Made by a program: the position numbers and the translations under genes
Part shown: positions 8,220 through 17,100 of the stretch, piece after piece
How positions within the stretch are numbered: position 1 is the first letter of the stretch
Layout: each line of letters begins with the position of its first letter
Assembly (NCBI GenBank): GCA_017745235.1
Contig: JAGHZU010000004.1
Coordinates: 245,988 to 309,987, forward strand
Direction: 5' to 3'
DNA from: Caulobacter sp.
GTDB lineage: Bacteria > Pseudomonadota > Alphaproteobacteria > Caulobacterales > Caulobacteraceae
Length of the DNA: 64,000 bases
The notes under the pieces: generated by a model
The model's database searches: none
The model's input: the letters and a program-made list of their open reading frames with translations, nothing else
Told to the model about the DNA's origin: nothing

Positions 8220-11200
8220 ATGAATTTCTCAAAGTTCTTCGTGAACCGGCCGCGCTTCGCCGCCGTGCTCTCGATCGTCATCTTCATCGCCGGGTTGGTG
8301 GCCCTGCCGCGCCTGCCGATCTCGGAATATCCCGAAGTGGTGCCGCCGACCGTGGTCGTGCGCGCCGCCTATCCGGGCGCCAACCCCGCCGTCATCGGCC
8401 AGACCGTCGCCGCCCCGCTGGAGCAGGCGATCAACGGCGTCGAGGGCATGATCTACCAGTCCTCGCAGTCGGCCTCCGACGGCGCGATGGTGCTGACGGT
8501 CACGTTCGCCCTGGGCACCGACCTCGACAAGGCCCAGGTGCAGGTCCAGAACCGCGTCGCCCAGGCCCTGCCCAAGCTGCCCCAGGAGGTGCAGCGCATC
8601 GGGGTCACGACCGACAAGGCCTCGCCCGACCTGACCCTGGTCGTGCACATGATCTCGCCCAACAACCGCTACGACATGCTCTATCTGAGCAACTACGCGC
8701 AGCTGAACGTGCGTGACCGCCTCAAGCGGGTCGACGGCGTGGGCGACGTGCAGATCTTCGGCGCGGGCGCGTATTCGATGCGCGTGTGGCTGGATCCGGA
8801 AAAGCTGGCCGCCCTGAGCATGACCGCGGGCGACGTGGTCAAGGCGCTGCGCGAGCAGAACGTCCAGGTCGCCGCCGGCCAGCTGGGCGCCCCGCCCGCT
8901 CCCGGCCAGGCCGACTTCCAGCTGTCGATCAACGCCCCCGGCCGCCTGACCGACGAGGAGCAGTTCCGCAACGTCATCATCCGCTCGGGCGCCAATGGCG
9001 AGATCACCCACCTGGGCGACGTGGCCCGCGTGGAGATGGGCGCCAACAACTACGCCCTGCGCTCGCTGCTGGACAACAAGTCGGCCGTGGCCATGCCGAT
9101 CTTCCAGCGCCCCGGCTCGAACGCCCTTCAGATGGCCGCCGACATCAAGAAGACGATGAAGGAGCTGAAGAAGGATTTCCCCGAGGGCGTCGACTACGAG
9201 ATCATCTACGACACCACCGCCTTCGTGCAGGAATCCATCGACTCGGTGGTCCACACCCTGATCGAGGCGATCATCCTGGTCGTCATCGTGGTGGTGATCT
9301 TCCTGCAGGGCTGGCGCGCCTCGATCATCCCGCTGATCGCCGTGCCCGTCTCGCTGGTCGGCACCTTCGCCGTGCTGCTGATGCTGGGCTTCGGCCTCAA
9401 CGCCCTGACGCTGTTCGGCCTGGTGCTGGCCATCGGCATCGTGGTCGACGACGCCATCGTCGTGGTCGAGAACGTCGAGCGCAACATCACCGACGGCCTG
9501 CCGCCGCCGGAGGCCACCCGCAAGGCGATGGGCGAGGTCACCGGCCCGATCATCTCAACGGCCCTGGTGCTGTGCGCCGTCTTCATCCCCACCGCCTTCA
9601 TCAGCGGCCTGTCGGGCCAGTTCTACCGCCAGTTCGCCCTGACCATCGCCATCTCGACGGTGATCTCGGCCTTCAACTCGCTGACCCTGTCGCCGGCCCT
9701 GGCCGCGGTGCTCCTCAGGAGCCACGACGCACCCAAGGACCGCTTCCAGAAGATCATCGACGCGGCCCTGGGCTGGCTGTTCAACCCGTTCAACCGCTTC
9801 TTCGCCAAGGCGTCGAACGGCTATGTGCGGGGCGTCAACCGCACCTTGGGCAAGTCGACCGCGGGCCTGGTGGTCTACGCCATCCTGCTGGCCCTGACCG
9901 TCTTCGCCTTCAGCAAGACCCCCGGCGGCTTCGTGCCCCAGCAGGACAAGGCCTATGTGGTGGCCGTGGTCCAGCTGCCCGACGCCGCGTCGCTGGACCG
10001 GACCGAAGCGGTGATCCGCCAGATGGGCGACATCGCCATGAAGGTGCCGGGCATCAAGCACTCGGTGGCCTTCCCCGGCCTGTCGGCCAACGGCTTCATC
10101 AACAGCCCCAACTCCGGCGCGGTGTTCTTCCCCCTCGACGACTTCAAGAACCGTCGGGACAAGGACAAGTCGGCCATGGCCATCGTGGGCGAGCTGAACC
10201 AGAAGTTCGGCGCCATCGCCGACGCCCAGATCGCGGTCTTCCCGCCCCCGTCCGTCCAGGGCCTGGGCACGATCGGCGGCTTCCGCATGCAGATCGTCGA
10301 CCGCGCGGGCCTCGGCCCCGACGAGCTGAACAAGCAGGTCCAGAACCTGATCGACAAGGCCCGCAAGGACCCCGCCCTGACCGGCGTGTTCTCGACCTAC
10401 CAGGTCAGCGTGCCGAAGATCGAGGCCGACATCGACCGCGAGAAGGCCCGGGCCTCGGGCGTCAGCCTGACCGACCTGTTCGAGACCATGCAGGTCTATC
10501 TGGGCTCGCTGTACGTCAACGACTTCAACCGCTTCGGCCGCACCTACGAGGTCAACGTCCAGGCCGACCAGAAATTCCGCATGCAGCCCGAGCAGATGCT
10601 GCGCCTGCAGACCCGTAATGGGTCGGGCCAGATGATCCCGCTGGGCGCCTTCGTCAGCTTCAAGGAGGCCACCGGCCCCGACCGCGAGAGCCACTACAAC
10701 GGCGTGCTCACGGCCGAGATCAACGGCGGTCCGGCCCCGGGCTACAGCTCGGGCCAGGCCCAGAAGGCCCTGGAGGACCTGGCCAAGAAGGAGCTGCCCA
10801 ACGGCATGGGCTACGAGTGGACCGAACTGACCTACCAGCAGATCCTGGCCGGCAACACGGCGGTCTACATCTTCCCGCTCTGCGTCCTGCTGGCCTTCCT
10901 GGTGCTGGTCGCGCAGTACGAAAGCTGGAGCCTGCCGCTGGTGGTGATCCTGATCGTTCCGATGACCCTGCTGTCGGCCCTGGCCGGCGTCTGGATCACC
11001 AAGGGCGACAACAACATCTTCACCCAGATCGGCCTGATCGTGCTGGTGGGCCTGGCCTGCAAGAACGCCATCCTGATCGTCGAGTTCGCCAAGGAGCGCG
11101 AGGAGCACGGGGACAGTCCGCTTCAGGCGGTGCTGGAAGCCTGCCGCCTGCGCCTGCGGCCGATCCTGATGACCTCGATCGCCTTCATCATGGGCGTGTG

Positions 11201-11399
11201 GCCGCTGGTCGTGTCCCACGGGGCGGGCGCCGAAATGCGCCGGGCCATGGGTTCGGCGGTGTTCGCCGGCATGCTGGGCGTGACGGTCTTCGGCCTGATC
11301 CTGACGCCGATCTTCTACTTCGTCATCCGCCGCAACACCGCCCGCAAGGCGGCCCTGAAGGCGGAAAAGAAAGCGGCCGCGGCCGTGGAGGCTCACTGA
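8220..11399 (+). CDS. RND efflux pump inner-membrane subunit, HAE1 family, MexF-like
   Basis: A 1059-residue proton-driven multidrug transporter that should form an AcrB-like homotrimer. The start MNFSKFFVNRPRFAAVLS and LPISEYPEVVPPTVVVRA closely match the MexF subgroup. Twelve membrane helices and two large periplasmic loops are visible. The proton-relay segment GIVVDDAIVVVENVERN carries the paired Asp residues of TM4, and VGLACKNAILIVEFAKE is the TM10 counterpart. It sits 139 bases after the adaptor gene, and its stop overlaps the start of the outer-membrane gene (ATGA). MexF relatives export chloramphenicol, quinolones and similar compounds; the substrates here are inferred only by family. 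Confidence 0.95.
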   Translation: MNFSKFFVNRPRFAAVLSIVIFIAGLVALPRLPISEYPEVVPPTVVVRAAYPGANPAVIGQTVAAPLEQAINGVEGMIYQSSQSASDGAMVLTVTFALGTDLDKAQVQVQNRVAQALPKLPQEVQRIGVTTDKASPDLTLVVHMISPNNRYDMLYLSNYAQLNVRDRLKRVDGVGDVQIFGAGAYSMRVWLDPEKLAALSMTAGDVVKALREQNVQVAAGQLGAPPAPGQADFQLSINAPGRLTDEEQFRNVIIRSGANGEITHLGDVARVEMGANNYALRSLLDNKSAVAMPIFQRPGSNALQMAADIKKTMKELKKDFPEGVDYEIIYDTTAFVQESIDSVVHTLIEAIILVVIVVVIFLQGWRASIIPLIAVPVSLVGTFAVLLMLGFGLNALTLFGLVLAIGIVVDDAIVVVENVERNITDGLPPPEATRKAMGEVTGPIISTALVLCAVFIPTAFISGLSGQFYRQFALTIAISTVISAFNSLTLSPALAAVLLRSHDAPKDRFQKIIDAALGWLFNPFNRFFAKASNGYVRGVNRTLGKSTAGLVVYAILLALTVFAFSKTPGGFVPQQDKAYVVAVVQLPDAASLDRTEAVIRQMGDIAMKVPGIKHSVAFPGLSANGFINSPNSGAVFFPLDDFKNRRDKDKSAMAIVGELNQKFGAIADAQIAVFPPPSVQGLGTIGGFRMQIVDRAGLGPDELNKQVQNLIDKARKDPALTGVFSTYQVSVPKIEADIDREKARASGVSLTDLFETMQVYLGSLYVNDFNRFGRTYEVNVQADQKFRMQPEQMLRLQTRNGSGQMIPLGAFVSFKEATGPDRESHYNGVLTAEINGGPAPGYSSGQAQKALEDLAKKELPNGMGYEWTELTYQQILAGNTAVYIFPLCVLLAFLVLVAQYESWSLPLVVILIVPMTLLSALAGVWITKGDNNIFTQIGLIVLVGLACKNAILIVEFAKEREEHGDSPLQAVLEACRLRLRPILMTSIAFIMGVWPLVVSHGAGAEMRRAMGSAVFAGMLGVTVFGLILTPIFYFVIRRNTARKAALKAEKKAAAAVEAH

Positions 11400-12826
11400 T
11401 GCCCCTCTCTGACAAGCCCAAGCCCGGCTGGCGCGACCTGCGCGTCCAGCTCGGCCTCTTCGCCAGCATGATCCTGCTGTCGGCCTGCGCCGTGGGCCCG
11501 GACTACAAGGCCCCGGTCACCGCGCCGGTGGTCCTGCAGAACGCCCCGGCCGACACCTTCACCACCGCCAGTCCCGAGGCCCAGTGGTGGAAGGCGTTCG
11601 GCGACCCGGTGCTGGACGGCCTGGTCGGCCAGGCCCTGTCGGGCAACCTCGACCTGAAGGTCGCGGTGGCCCGGGTGGACGAGGCCCGCGCCCTGTTCAA
11701 GGACGCGCGCCTGGACCAGGTCCCGCGGGTGACCGCCAGCGGCGGCTACCAGAAGAGCGACCAGCAGCAGCCCGGCTCGAACGGCCAGCGGGTCGAGACC
11801 GAGACCTACCAGGCCGGCTTCGACGCCGGCTGGGAGATCGACCTGTTCGGCCGCGTGCGGCGGGGCGTGGAGTCGGCGCGGGCCGAGGCGGGCGCGGCCC
11901 AGGCCGACCTGCGCGACGCCCAGGTGAGCGTCGCCGCCGAGGTGGCCCGCAACTACCTGGAACTGCGCGGCGCCCAGGCCCGCCTGGCCGTGGCCCAGCG
12001 CAACCTGGAGACCCAGCGCGACACCCTGCGCCTGACCAAGGTGCGGTTCGACGCCGGGGCGGGCAGCCCGATCGACGTGGCCAGCGCCCAGGCGCGCCTG
12101 AACGCCACCGAGGCGGCGATCCCGTCGCTGATCACGGCCGAGAAGCGCGCCAACTACCGGCTATGCGTCCTGCTGGGCAAGCGCCCAGGCGAGCTGGACG
12201 GGGTGCTGGCCAACCGCGCCACCGAGGTCACGCCCCTGGTGACGGCCCTGCCGATCGGCGACGCCGCCGACCTGCTGCGCCGCCGCCCGGACGTGCAGGC
12301 CGCCGAGCGGCGCCTGGCCGCCCAGACCGCCAAGGTGGGGGTGGCCACCGCCGACCTCTTCCCGCGCGTCCGGGTGACCGGCTTCGTCGGCTTCCTGTCG
12401 GGCAGCGCCTCGGGCTTCGGAAACAGCGCCAGCCAGGCCTGGTCGGTGGCCCCGACGGTCTCATGGCCGGCGCTGGACCTGGGCGGCGCGCACCAGCGGC
12501 TGAAGGCGGCGGAGGCCCGCAACGACGCGGCCCTGGCCAGCTACGACCAGACGGTGCTGCGGGCCCTGGAGGACCTGGAAACGGCGCTGGTGGCCTACCG
12601 CCAGCAGCAGGCCCAGCTGGTCAGCCTGACCAACCAGGCCGCCGCCTCGCGCCGCGCCGCCGAGCTGGCCCGCATCCAGTACAAGGAAGGCGGCATCGAC
12701 TTCCTGGTGCTGCTGGACGCGGAACGCACCCTGCTCGCCGCCGAGGACTCGCTGACGGTCGCCGAGACCGGCGTGAACACCAACGTCGTGGCGATCTACA
12801 AGGCGCTCGGCGGGGGTTGGGGCTGA
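11399..12826 (+). CDS. RND efflux outer-membrane channel lipoprotein, OprM/NodT family
   Basis: A 475-residue TolC-type outer-membrane factor. The N-terminus (MPLSDKPKPGWRDLRVQLGL then ILLSACAVGPDYKAP) contains a lipobox LSAC and the C-A-V-G-P-D-Y-K-x-P motif typical of the OprM/NodT group. Two outer-membrane-factor repeats are visible: QALSGNLDLKVAVARVDEAR and the matching LLRRRPDVQAAERRLAAQTA. The ATG overlaps the pump gene stop by one ATGA unit, so the two are translationally coupled. It completes the tripartite system with the two upstream genes. The gene ends at 12826 and is followed by a repeat-rich gap. Confidence 0.94.
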   Translation: MPLSDKPKPGWRDLRVQLGLFASMILLSACAVGPDYKAPVTAPVVLQNAPADTFTTASPEAQWWKAFGDPVLDGLVGQALSGNLDLKVAVARVDEARALFKDARLDQVPRVTASGGYQKSDQQQPGSNGQRVETETYQAGFDAGWEIDLFGRVRRGVESARAEAGAAQADLRDAQVSVAAEVARNYLELRGAQARLAVAQRNLETQRDTLRLTKVRFDAGAGSPIDVASAQARLNATEAAIPSLITAEKRANYRLCVLLGKRPGELDGVLANRATEVTPLVTALPIGDAADLLRRRPDVQAAERRLAAQTAKVGVATADLFPRVRVTGFVGFLSGSASGFGNSASQAWSVAPTVSWPALDLGGAHQRLKAAEARNDAALASYDQTVLRALEDLETALVAYRQQQAQLVSLTNQAAASRRAAELARIQYKEGGIDFLVLLDAERTLLAAEDSLTVAETGVNTNVVAIYKALGGGWG

Positions 12827-12874
12827 AGGCGGCGCACCGCGCCCTCGGAACGAAAGTTACCCACAGGACTGAAT

Positions 12875-12975
12875 GCTCCCCCTGAGGGGGGAGCTGTCGC
12901 GAAGCGACTGAGGGGGAAGTGGCTGCAACTTCCCCCTCCTCCCCTGCGGCCCACCTCCCCCTCGGGGGGAGGATT
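12875..12975. repeat. Palindromic intergenic repeat, family B
   Basis: A GC-rich element built of inverted units: CTCCCCCTGAGGGGGGAG, then CTGTCGCGAAGCGACTG, then two further CTTCCCCCTCC- and CCTCCCCCTCGGGG-type units. The first 45 bases recur in reverse complement at 37777-37816 at the end of rutD, so this is a dispersed family and not a simple terminator. It follows the efflux operon and may also act to end or stabilise its transcript. Confidence 0.65.
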
Positions 12976-13084
12976 TGGGCGCTTATCCCCAGATTTCCAG
13001 AAACGAAATCCAGCCTGATCAAGGCCTTATAAGAAAACGAACGTTTCTTGTCCTCGGGCTCCGGGACGGGCGCATGCTAGGCGC

Positions 13085-13405
13085 ATGACCCAGACCAAAA
13101 TCCTCACCTGGTGCCAGGCCATCCAGTCCAAGCTCATGGACGCGCTCGACGCGGCGTGGGCGATCCTGGAGGCCAGCAACGACCCCGAAGAGATCAAGCG
13201 CGCCCGCGACAGGGCCAAGGCTTGCGGCGACCTGGCCGCCCAGGTGCGCAAGGTGGCCCTGGCCGCGCCCATGCCGCGCGGCGGCAAGGCGTTCGCGATG
13301 GAGCCGGCGGGCCCCGAGGGCTTCGCGGCCCCGGCGCCCACCCAGGCCGACCACGCCCGGCGGGCGCTGGAGAAGCTGAAGGGCGGGCGGCGCGGAAGGG
13401 TTTGA
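13085..13405 (+). CDS. Hypothetical small soluble protein
   Basis: A 106-residue protein. Residues ~1-60 are predicted helical with a repeated A/D/E/R pattern (MDALDAAWAILEASNDPEEI, then RARDRAKACGDLAAQVRKVA). A Pro/Ala-rich linker and a short basic C-terminal helix (HARRALEKLKGGRRGRV) follow. There is no signal peptide or membrane segment. I do not recognise the family. The basic tail could suggest nucleic-acid or protein binding, but that is a guess. The start ATG at 13085 has only a weak ribosome site. It begins a run of three small plus-strand genes. Confidence 0.6.
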   Translation: MTQTKILTWCQAIQSKLMDALDAAWAILEASNDPEEIKRARDRAKACGDLAAQVRKVALAAPMPRGGKAFAMEPAGPEGFAAPAPTQADHARRALEKLKGGRRGRV

Positions 13406-13455
13406 AGCGTCGTAGCCCCCTGGCGCCCGCCCTCGGCAGCGCTTAGATGCCCCGC

Positions 13456-13626
13456 ATGACCCGACCCGTCCTGATCCAGATCCTGATCGGCGCCTCTATG
13501 ATGGCCGCCGGCGTCTTCGCCGCCTTCACCCAGCCGGGCGACGTCTGGCGGCTGGGCGGGGCGGTGATCGCGACCCTGGGCGTGATCCTGGTGCGGCGGG
13601 CGATCCGGTCGATCCGGCGGCGCTGA
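13456..13626 (+). CDS. Small two-helix membrane protein (56 residues)
   Basis: A short ORF encoding two hydrophobic segments (VLIQILIGASMMAAGVFAAF and WRLGGAVIATLGVILV) separated by a QPGD turn and ending in a basic tail, RRAIRSIRRR. The composition and positive-inside tail suggest a small inner-membrane protein with both ends in the cytoplasm. The start is the ATG at 13456, or possibly the in-frame ATG at 13447. Function unknown. It lies in the same orientation as the small genes either side. Confidence 0.55.
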   Translation: MTRPVLIQILIGASMMAAGVFAAFTQPGDVWRLGGAVIATLGVILVRRAIRSIRRR

Positions 13627-13685
13627 GCCGTCCGCCTCCGGACGGCGGGGTGGCCTGGGCGGGCCAGTCGGGCTAACACCTGCGC

Positions 13686-14018
13686 ATGGCGAAATCCAAG
13701 CAAAGCCCCGAACTCGAGATCGTCGTCGACGGCGAAACCTATCTCTGGCGCCTGCACCGCCAGCCCGGCTGGTCGCAGGACGCGCCCGAACTGCACGGCA
13801 TGGCCATCGCCGTTCGCCACCAGGAGGGCGTGCGCGAGGTGGTGATCGAGTTCCCGACCAGCGGGCAGCAGCCCCGCTGGGGCGCGCCCCTGCTGAAGGT
13901 CACCCAGGTGAACAAGACCCTGGTGGCCAACGCCATCGCCTCGGCCATCGCCGCCGGCTGGGAGCCCCACTCGCGCGGCAAGACCGTGACCGTCGTGGTG
14001 GACGCGGCGGGGAACTGA
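13686..14018 (+). CDS. Hypothetical conserved-type protein (110 residues)
   Basis: A soluble protein with an alternating strand pattern: LEIVVDGETYLWRLHRQPGW, HGMAIAVRHQEGVREVVIEF, then a helix (NKTLVANAIASAIAAGWEPH) and a final strand, KTVTVVVDAA. The helix-then-A-G-W-x-P pattern is common in small alphaproteobacterial proteins of unknown function. There is no signal peptide. It is followed directly by a strong hairpin terminator at 14043-14076, so it probably ends a short transcription unit. Function unknown. Confidence 0.7.
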   Translation: MAKSKQSPELEIVVDGETYLWRLHRQPGWSQDAPELHGMAIAVRHQEGVREVVIEFPTSGQQPRWGAPLLKVTQVNKTLVANAIASAIAAGWEPHSRGKTVTVVVDAAGN

Positions 14019-14042
14019 GCCGGCCGCATAGCCCTGGACGCG

Positions 14043-14076
14043 AAAAAGCCCGGCCCCTCGAGGGAGCCGGGCTTTT
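14043..14076. terminator. Bidirectional intrinsic terminator
   Basis: The stem AAAAGCCCGGC / GCCGGGCTTTT has an internal CCCTCGAGGG. A-rich on the left and T-rich on the right, it can serve both the rightward small gene and the leftward autotransporter gene, which ends at 14103. Confidence 0.85.
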
Positions 14077-14102
14077 CCTTGCCTGGAGGGCCTGGACCCG
14101 GC

Positions 14103-17100
14103 CTAGAAGCCGGAACTGACCGACAGGCGCAGGCCCTGGCTGTCGCCGTTGCGGGACACGGTGTTGGCGAAGTCGACGCCGATCCGCAGTCCGCTCTTCT
14201 CGACCAGGAAGTCCACGCCCAGCTCGACCCGGCCCTGGTCGCGATCCACGCCGTCGACCATCAGCCGATAGGTCGGCCCGCCGGCCCAGTCGGCGTAGTT
14301 CAGCCGCGCCGCGCCGGTCCCCTCGAAGTCGTGGGCGTATTCGACACGGAAGCGCGGGACGACCTGGCCGAACGAGACCTGGCGGGTGTAGTCGCCGCGC
14401 ATGCCCAGCGTGCCGGTGACGGTGTTCACCGTCTGGCTCTGGTAGGTCAGGCCGTAGGGGCCGCCGCCCACCTCGGTGAAGGCGTCCAGGCGCGAGCGGG
14501 TGGTCCCGATCCGGCCGTAGGGCGAGATCGTGTAGTCCTTGGCGCGGTGTTCGTACCCGGCGGTCACCGAGGCGAACACCTGGTGGCCGTCACGATCGCC
14601 ATGGACCAGTTCGTCCAGGGCCGAGACGTAGCGGCGGGTCTTGAAGTCCAGCGAACCGTAGCCGGCGACCCCGTCGATGAAGAGACCGGCGGTTGGCTGC
14701 ACGCTGGCATAGACGCCGCCGCTGTAGCTTTCGGCCTGGCTCTTGGAGCCGTCGTGGCCGATGCGGCTGGAGTCGTGGCCGTAGCCCAGACCCGCCCCCA
14801 CCGCCACGCGGTCGTTGACGCGATAGTCGACGCCGGCGGTCAGACCGTCGGTGGTGAACCGGAAGCCGCTCTGGGCGCCGGTGGTGTCGCGCATGCCGAA
14901 GTCCGCCGAACCGGCGACCCACGAACCCCAGCGCGAAGGCTTGCGCGGCTCGCCCGAGGCCTTTGCCCCGCCGCCGGCGTCCTGGCCGCCGGGCGGCAGG
15001 AGGCTGAGGCGATCGACCGGCGCGTCGCTCTGGCCCAGCTGGGCGTAGCGGCGGCTCCGTTCGCGGGCTTCCAGGCCATTGGGGCTGTCGGGATTGCCGC
15101 CCTGGACGCTGACGCCGAACGCCCCGCCCGCGCCGCCGCCGTTGTGCAATTGCTCGAGGCGACGGTTGAAGTTGCTGATCTGGGTGTTGGCGAAGCGGCG
15201 GGCGGCGGCGGTCTGGGCCGCCACCAGGCCCCGCACCTCGGCGTCGGCCGACGGGTCGGGACGCGCGGCGACGTTGACCGTCACGACGCCCTGGCCCGAG
15301 GCCTGGGAGGCGTTGGTCAGGCTGTAGGTGATGGTCGCCGACCCCGTGAAGTCGGCGGCCGGGGTGAAGGTCAGGGCGTAGCCGCCGGCCGAGGGCGAGG
15401 TGATCGCCGTCGCGCCCGCCGACCTGGGCGAAACCGAAACCACGGCCGCGCTCGTGAACGGGCCGCCGGTCGCCCTGGCCGTGAGGCTGGTGGTGGCCGT
15501 CTGGCCCGCCAGGATGTCCAGCGTGATGGGCGGGCCGACCTGGACCAACGGGCTGACGGTCACCGTGACCGCGATCGGCTGGGAGACGCCGTTCATGTTG
15601 GTCAGGGTGTAGCTGAAGTGGTCGGTTCCGCTGACGCCGGGATTGGGCGTGTAGACGATGGTCTCGCCCGACACGACGACCTGGCCCAGGGTGGGCGCGG
15701 CGGCGACGGCGACGGCCGTGAACGGACCGCCCTGAGCGCCCTCGGTCGCCGCCAGGGTCGCGCTCTGCCCCGACACGACCGCCAGGGTCTTGTCCGCGGC
15801 CGAGGGCGTGGAGGTCGGATTGACCGCGATCTGGACCACGGCGGGGGTGCTGGTCCCGCCCGGCCCCACGGCGGCGTAGCTGAAGCTGTCCGAGCCCGAA
15901 TAGCCGGGGTTCGGGGTGTAGAGGATCTGCGTCGGCGTCGGCAGCACCTGGGCGCGCAGGCCCGATGGACGCAGGCCGCCCTGGACGCTGGCCGTGCCGT
16001 GCTGGGGCTGATCGACGATCACCACGCTGGTGTAGACGCCGCTGATCAGGCCGCTGAGGCTGATCGTCTGCGGGCTGTCGGCGGTGGCGCCGACCTGGGT
16101 CGGGACGACCACGGGGGCCACGGCGGGCAGGACCGTCAGGACGAAGCCGCGGGTGGCCGAGGAGGCCCCGCTGCGGTTGGAGTCGGCGGCCGTCATCGTC
16201 AGCGAGAAGGCGCCCGCCTCGGTCGGCGTACCCGCCAGGACTCCGGTGGCGGCGTCGAAGCTCATGCCGGCCGGCAGGGTCCCGGTGAGGGCGTAGGTGT
16301 AGGGCGCCACGCCGGCGCCGGCCGTGAAGGCCTGGCTGTAGGCCGCGCCGAAGGGCGCGTCCGGCAGCGACGACGGGGTCAGGGTCAGGGCGCTGACGCC
16401 GATGCTGAGGCTGTAGGCGCGCGTGACGGCATAGGCCGCCCCACGGCTGTCGGTGGCCTGGAGGGTGAAGTTGTAGGTTCCCGAGGCCAGCGGCGTACCC
16501 GACAGCGTCAGGCCGTTCAGGCTGATCCCATCGGGCAGCTGGCCGGCGACGAGGGCGTAGGCGTAGCTCCCGATCCCGCCGGTGGCGGCGGCCAGGGTGT
16601 AGCTATAGGCGGTTCCGGCCAGGCCGGCGGCCGGGCTGTCGACCGGCAGGGTCATGGCCACGTCGCTGACGGTGAAGCCGGCCGTGGCGGACGCCGTGAA
16701 GGGTCCGCTTCCGATCGAGCTGTCGGTCGCGGTGACCGTCACCGTGAAGGAACCGGCGACGGTCGGCGCGCCGGAGATCACGCCGGCGCTGTCCATCGTC
16801 AGGCCGGCGGGCAAACCGGCGACCGAGAAGCTGGAATAGGGCGCCTTGCCGCCGCTGATCGCGATCCGCGCCCCGCCGGTGTTGTAGGGCACGCCCCGCT
16901 GGCCGGACGGAGCCGGCATGGCGACGGAGAAGGTCGGGTTGTCGACGGTGAGCGAGACCGTGGCGACGTTCGACAAGCCGCCAGCGTTGCTGGCGGTGTA
17001 GGTGAAGCTGTCGGGGCCGCGATAGCCGACGGGCGGGACGTAGAGGACCACCCCGCCGGCGTCGACGCTGATCGCGCCGCCGTGCGCGGACGAAGCCGAA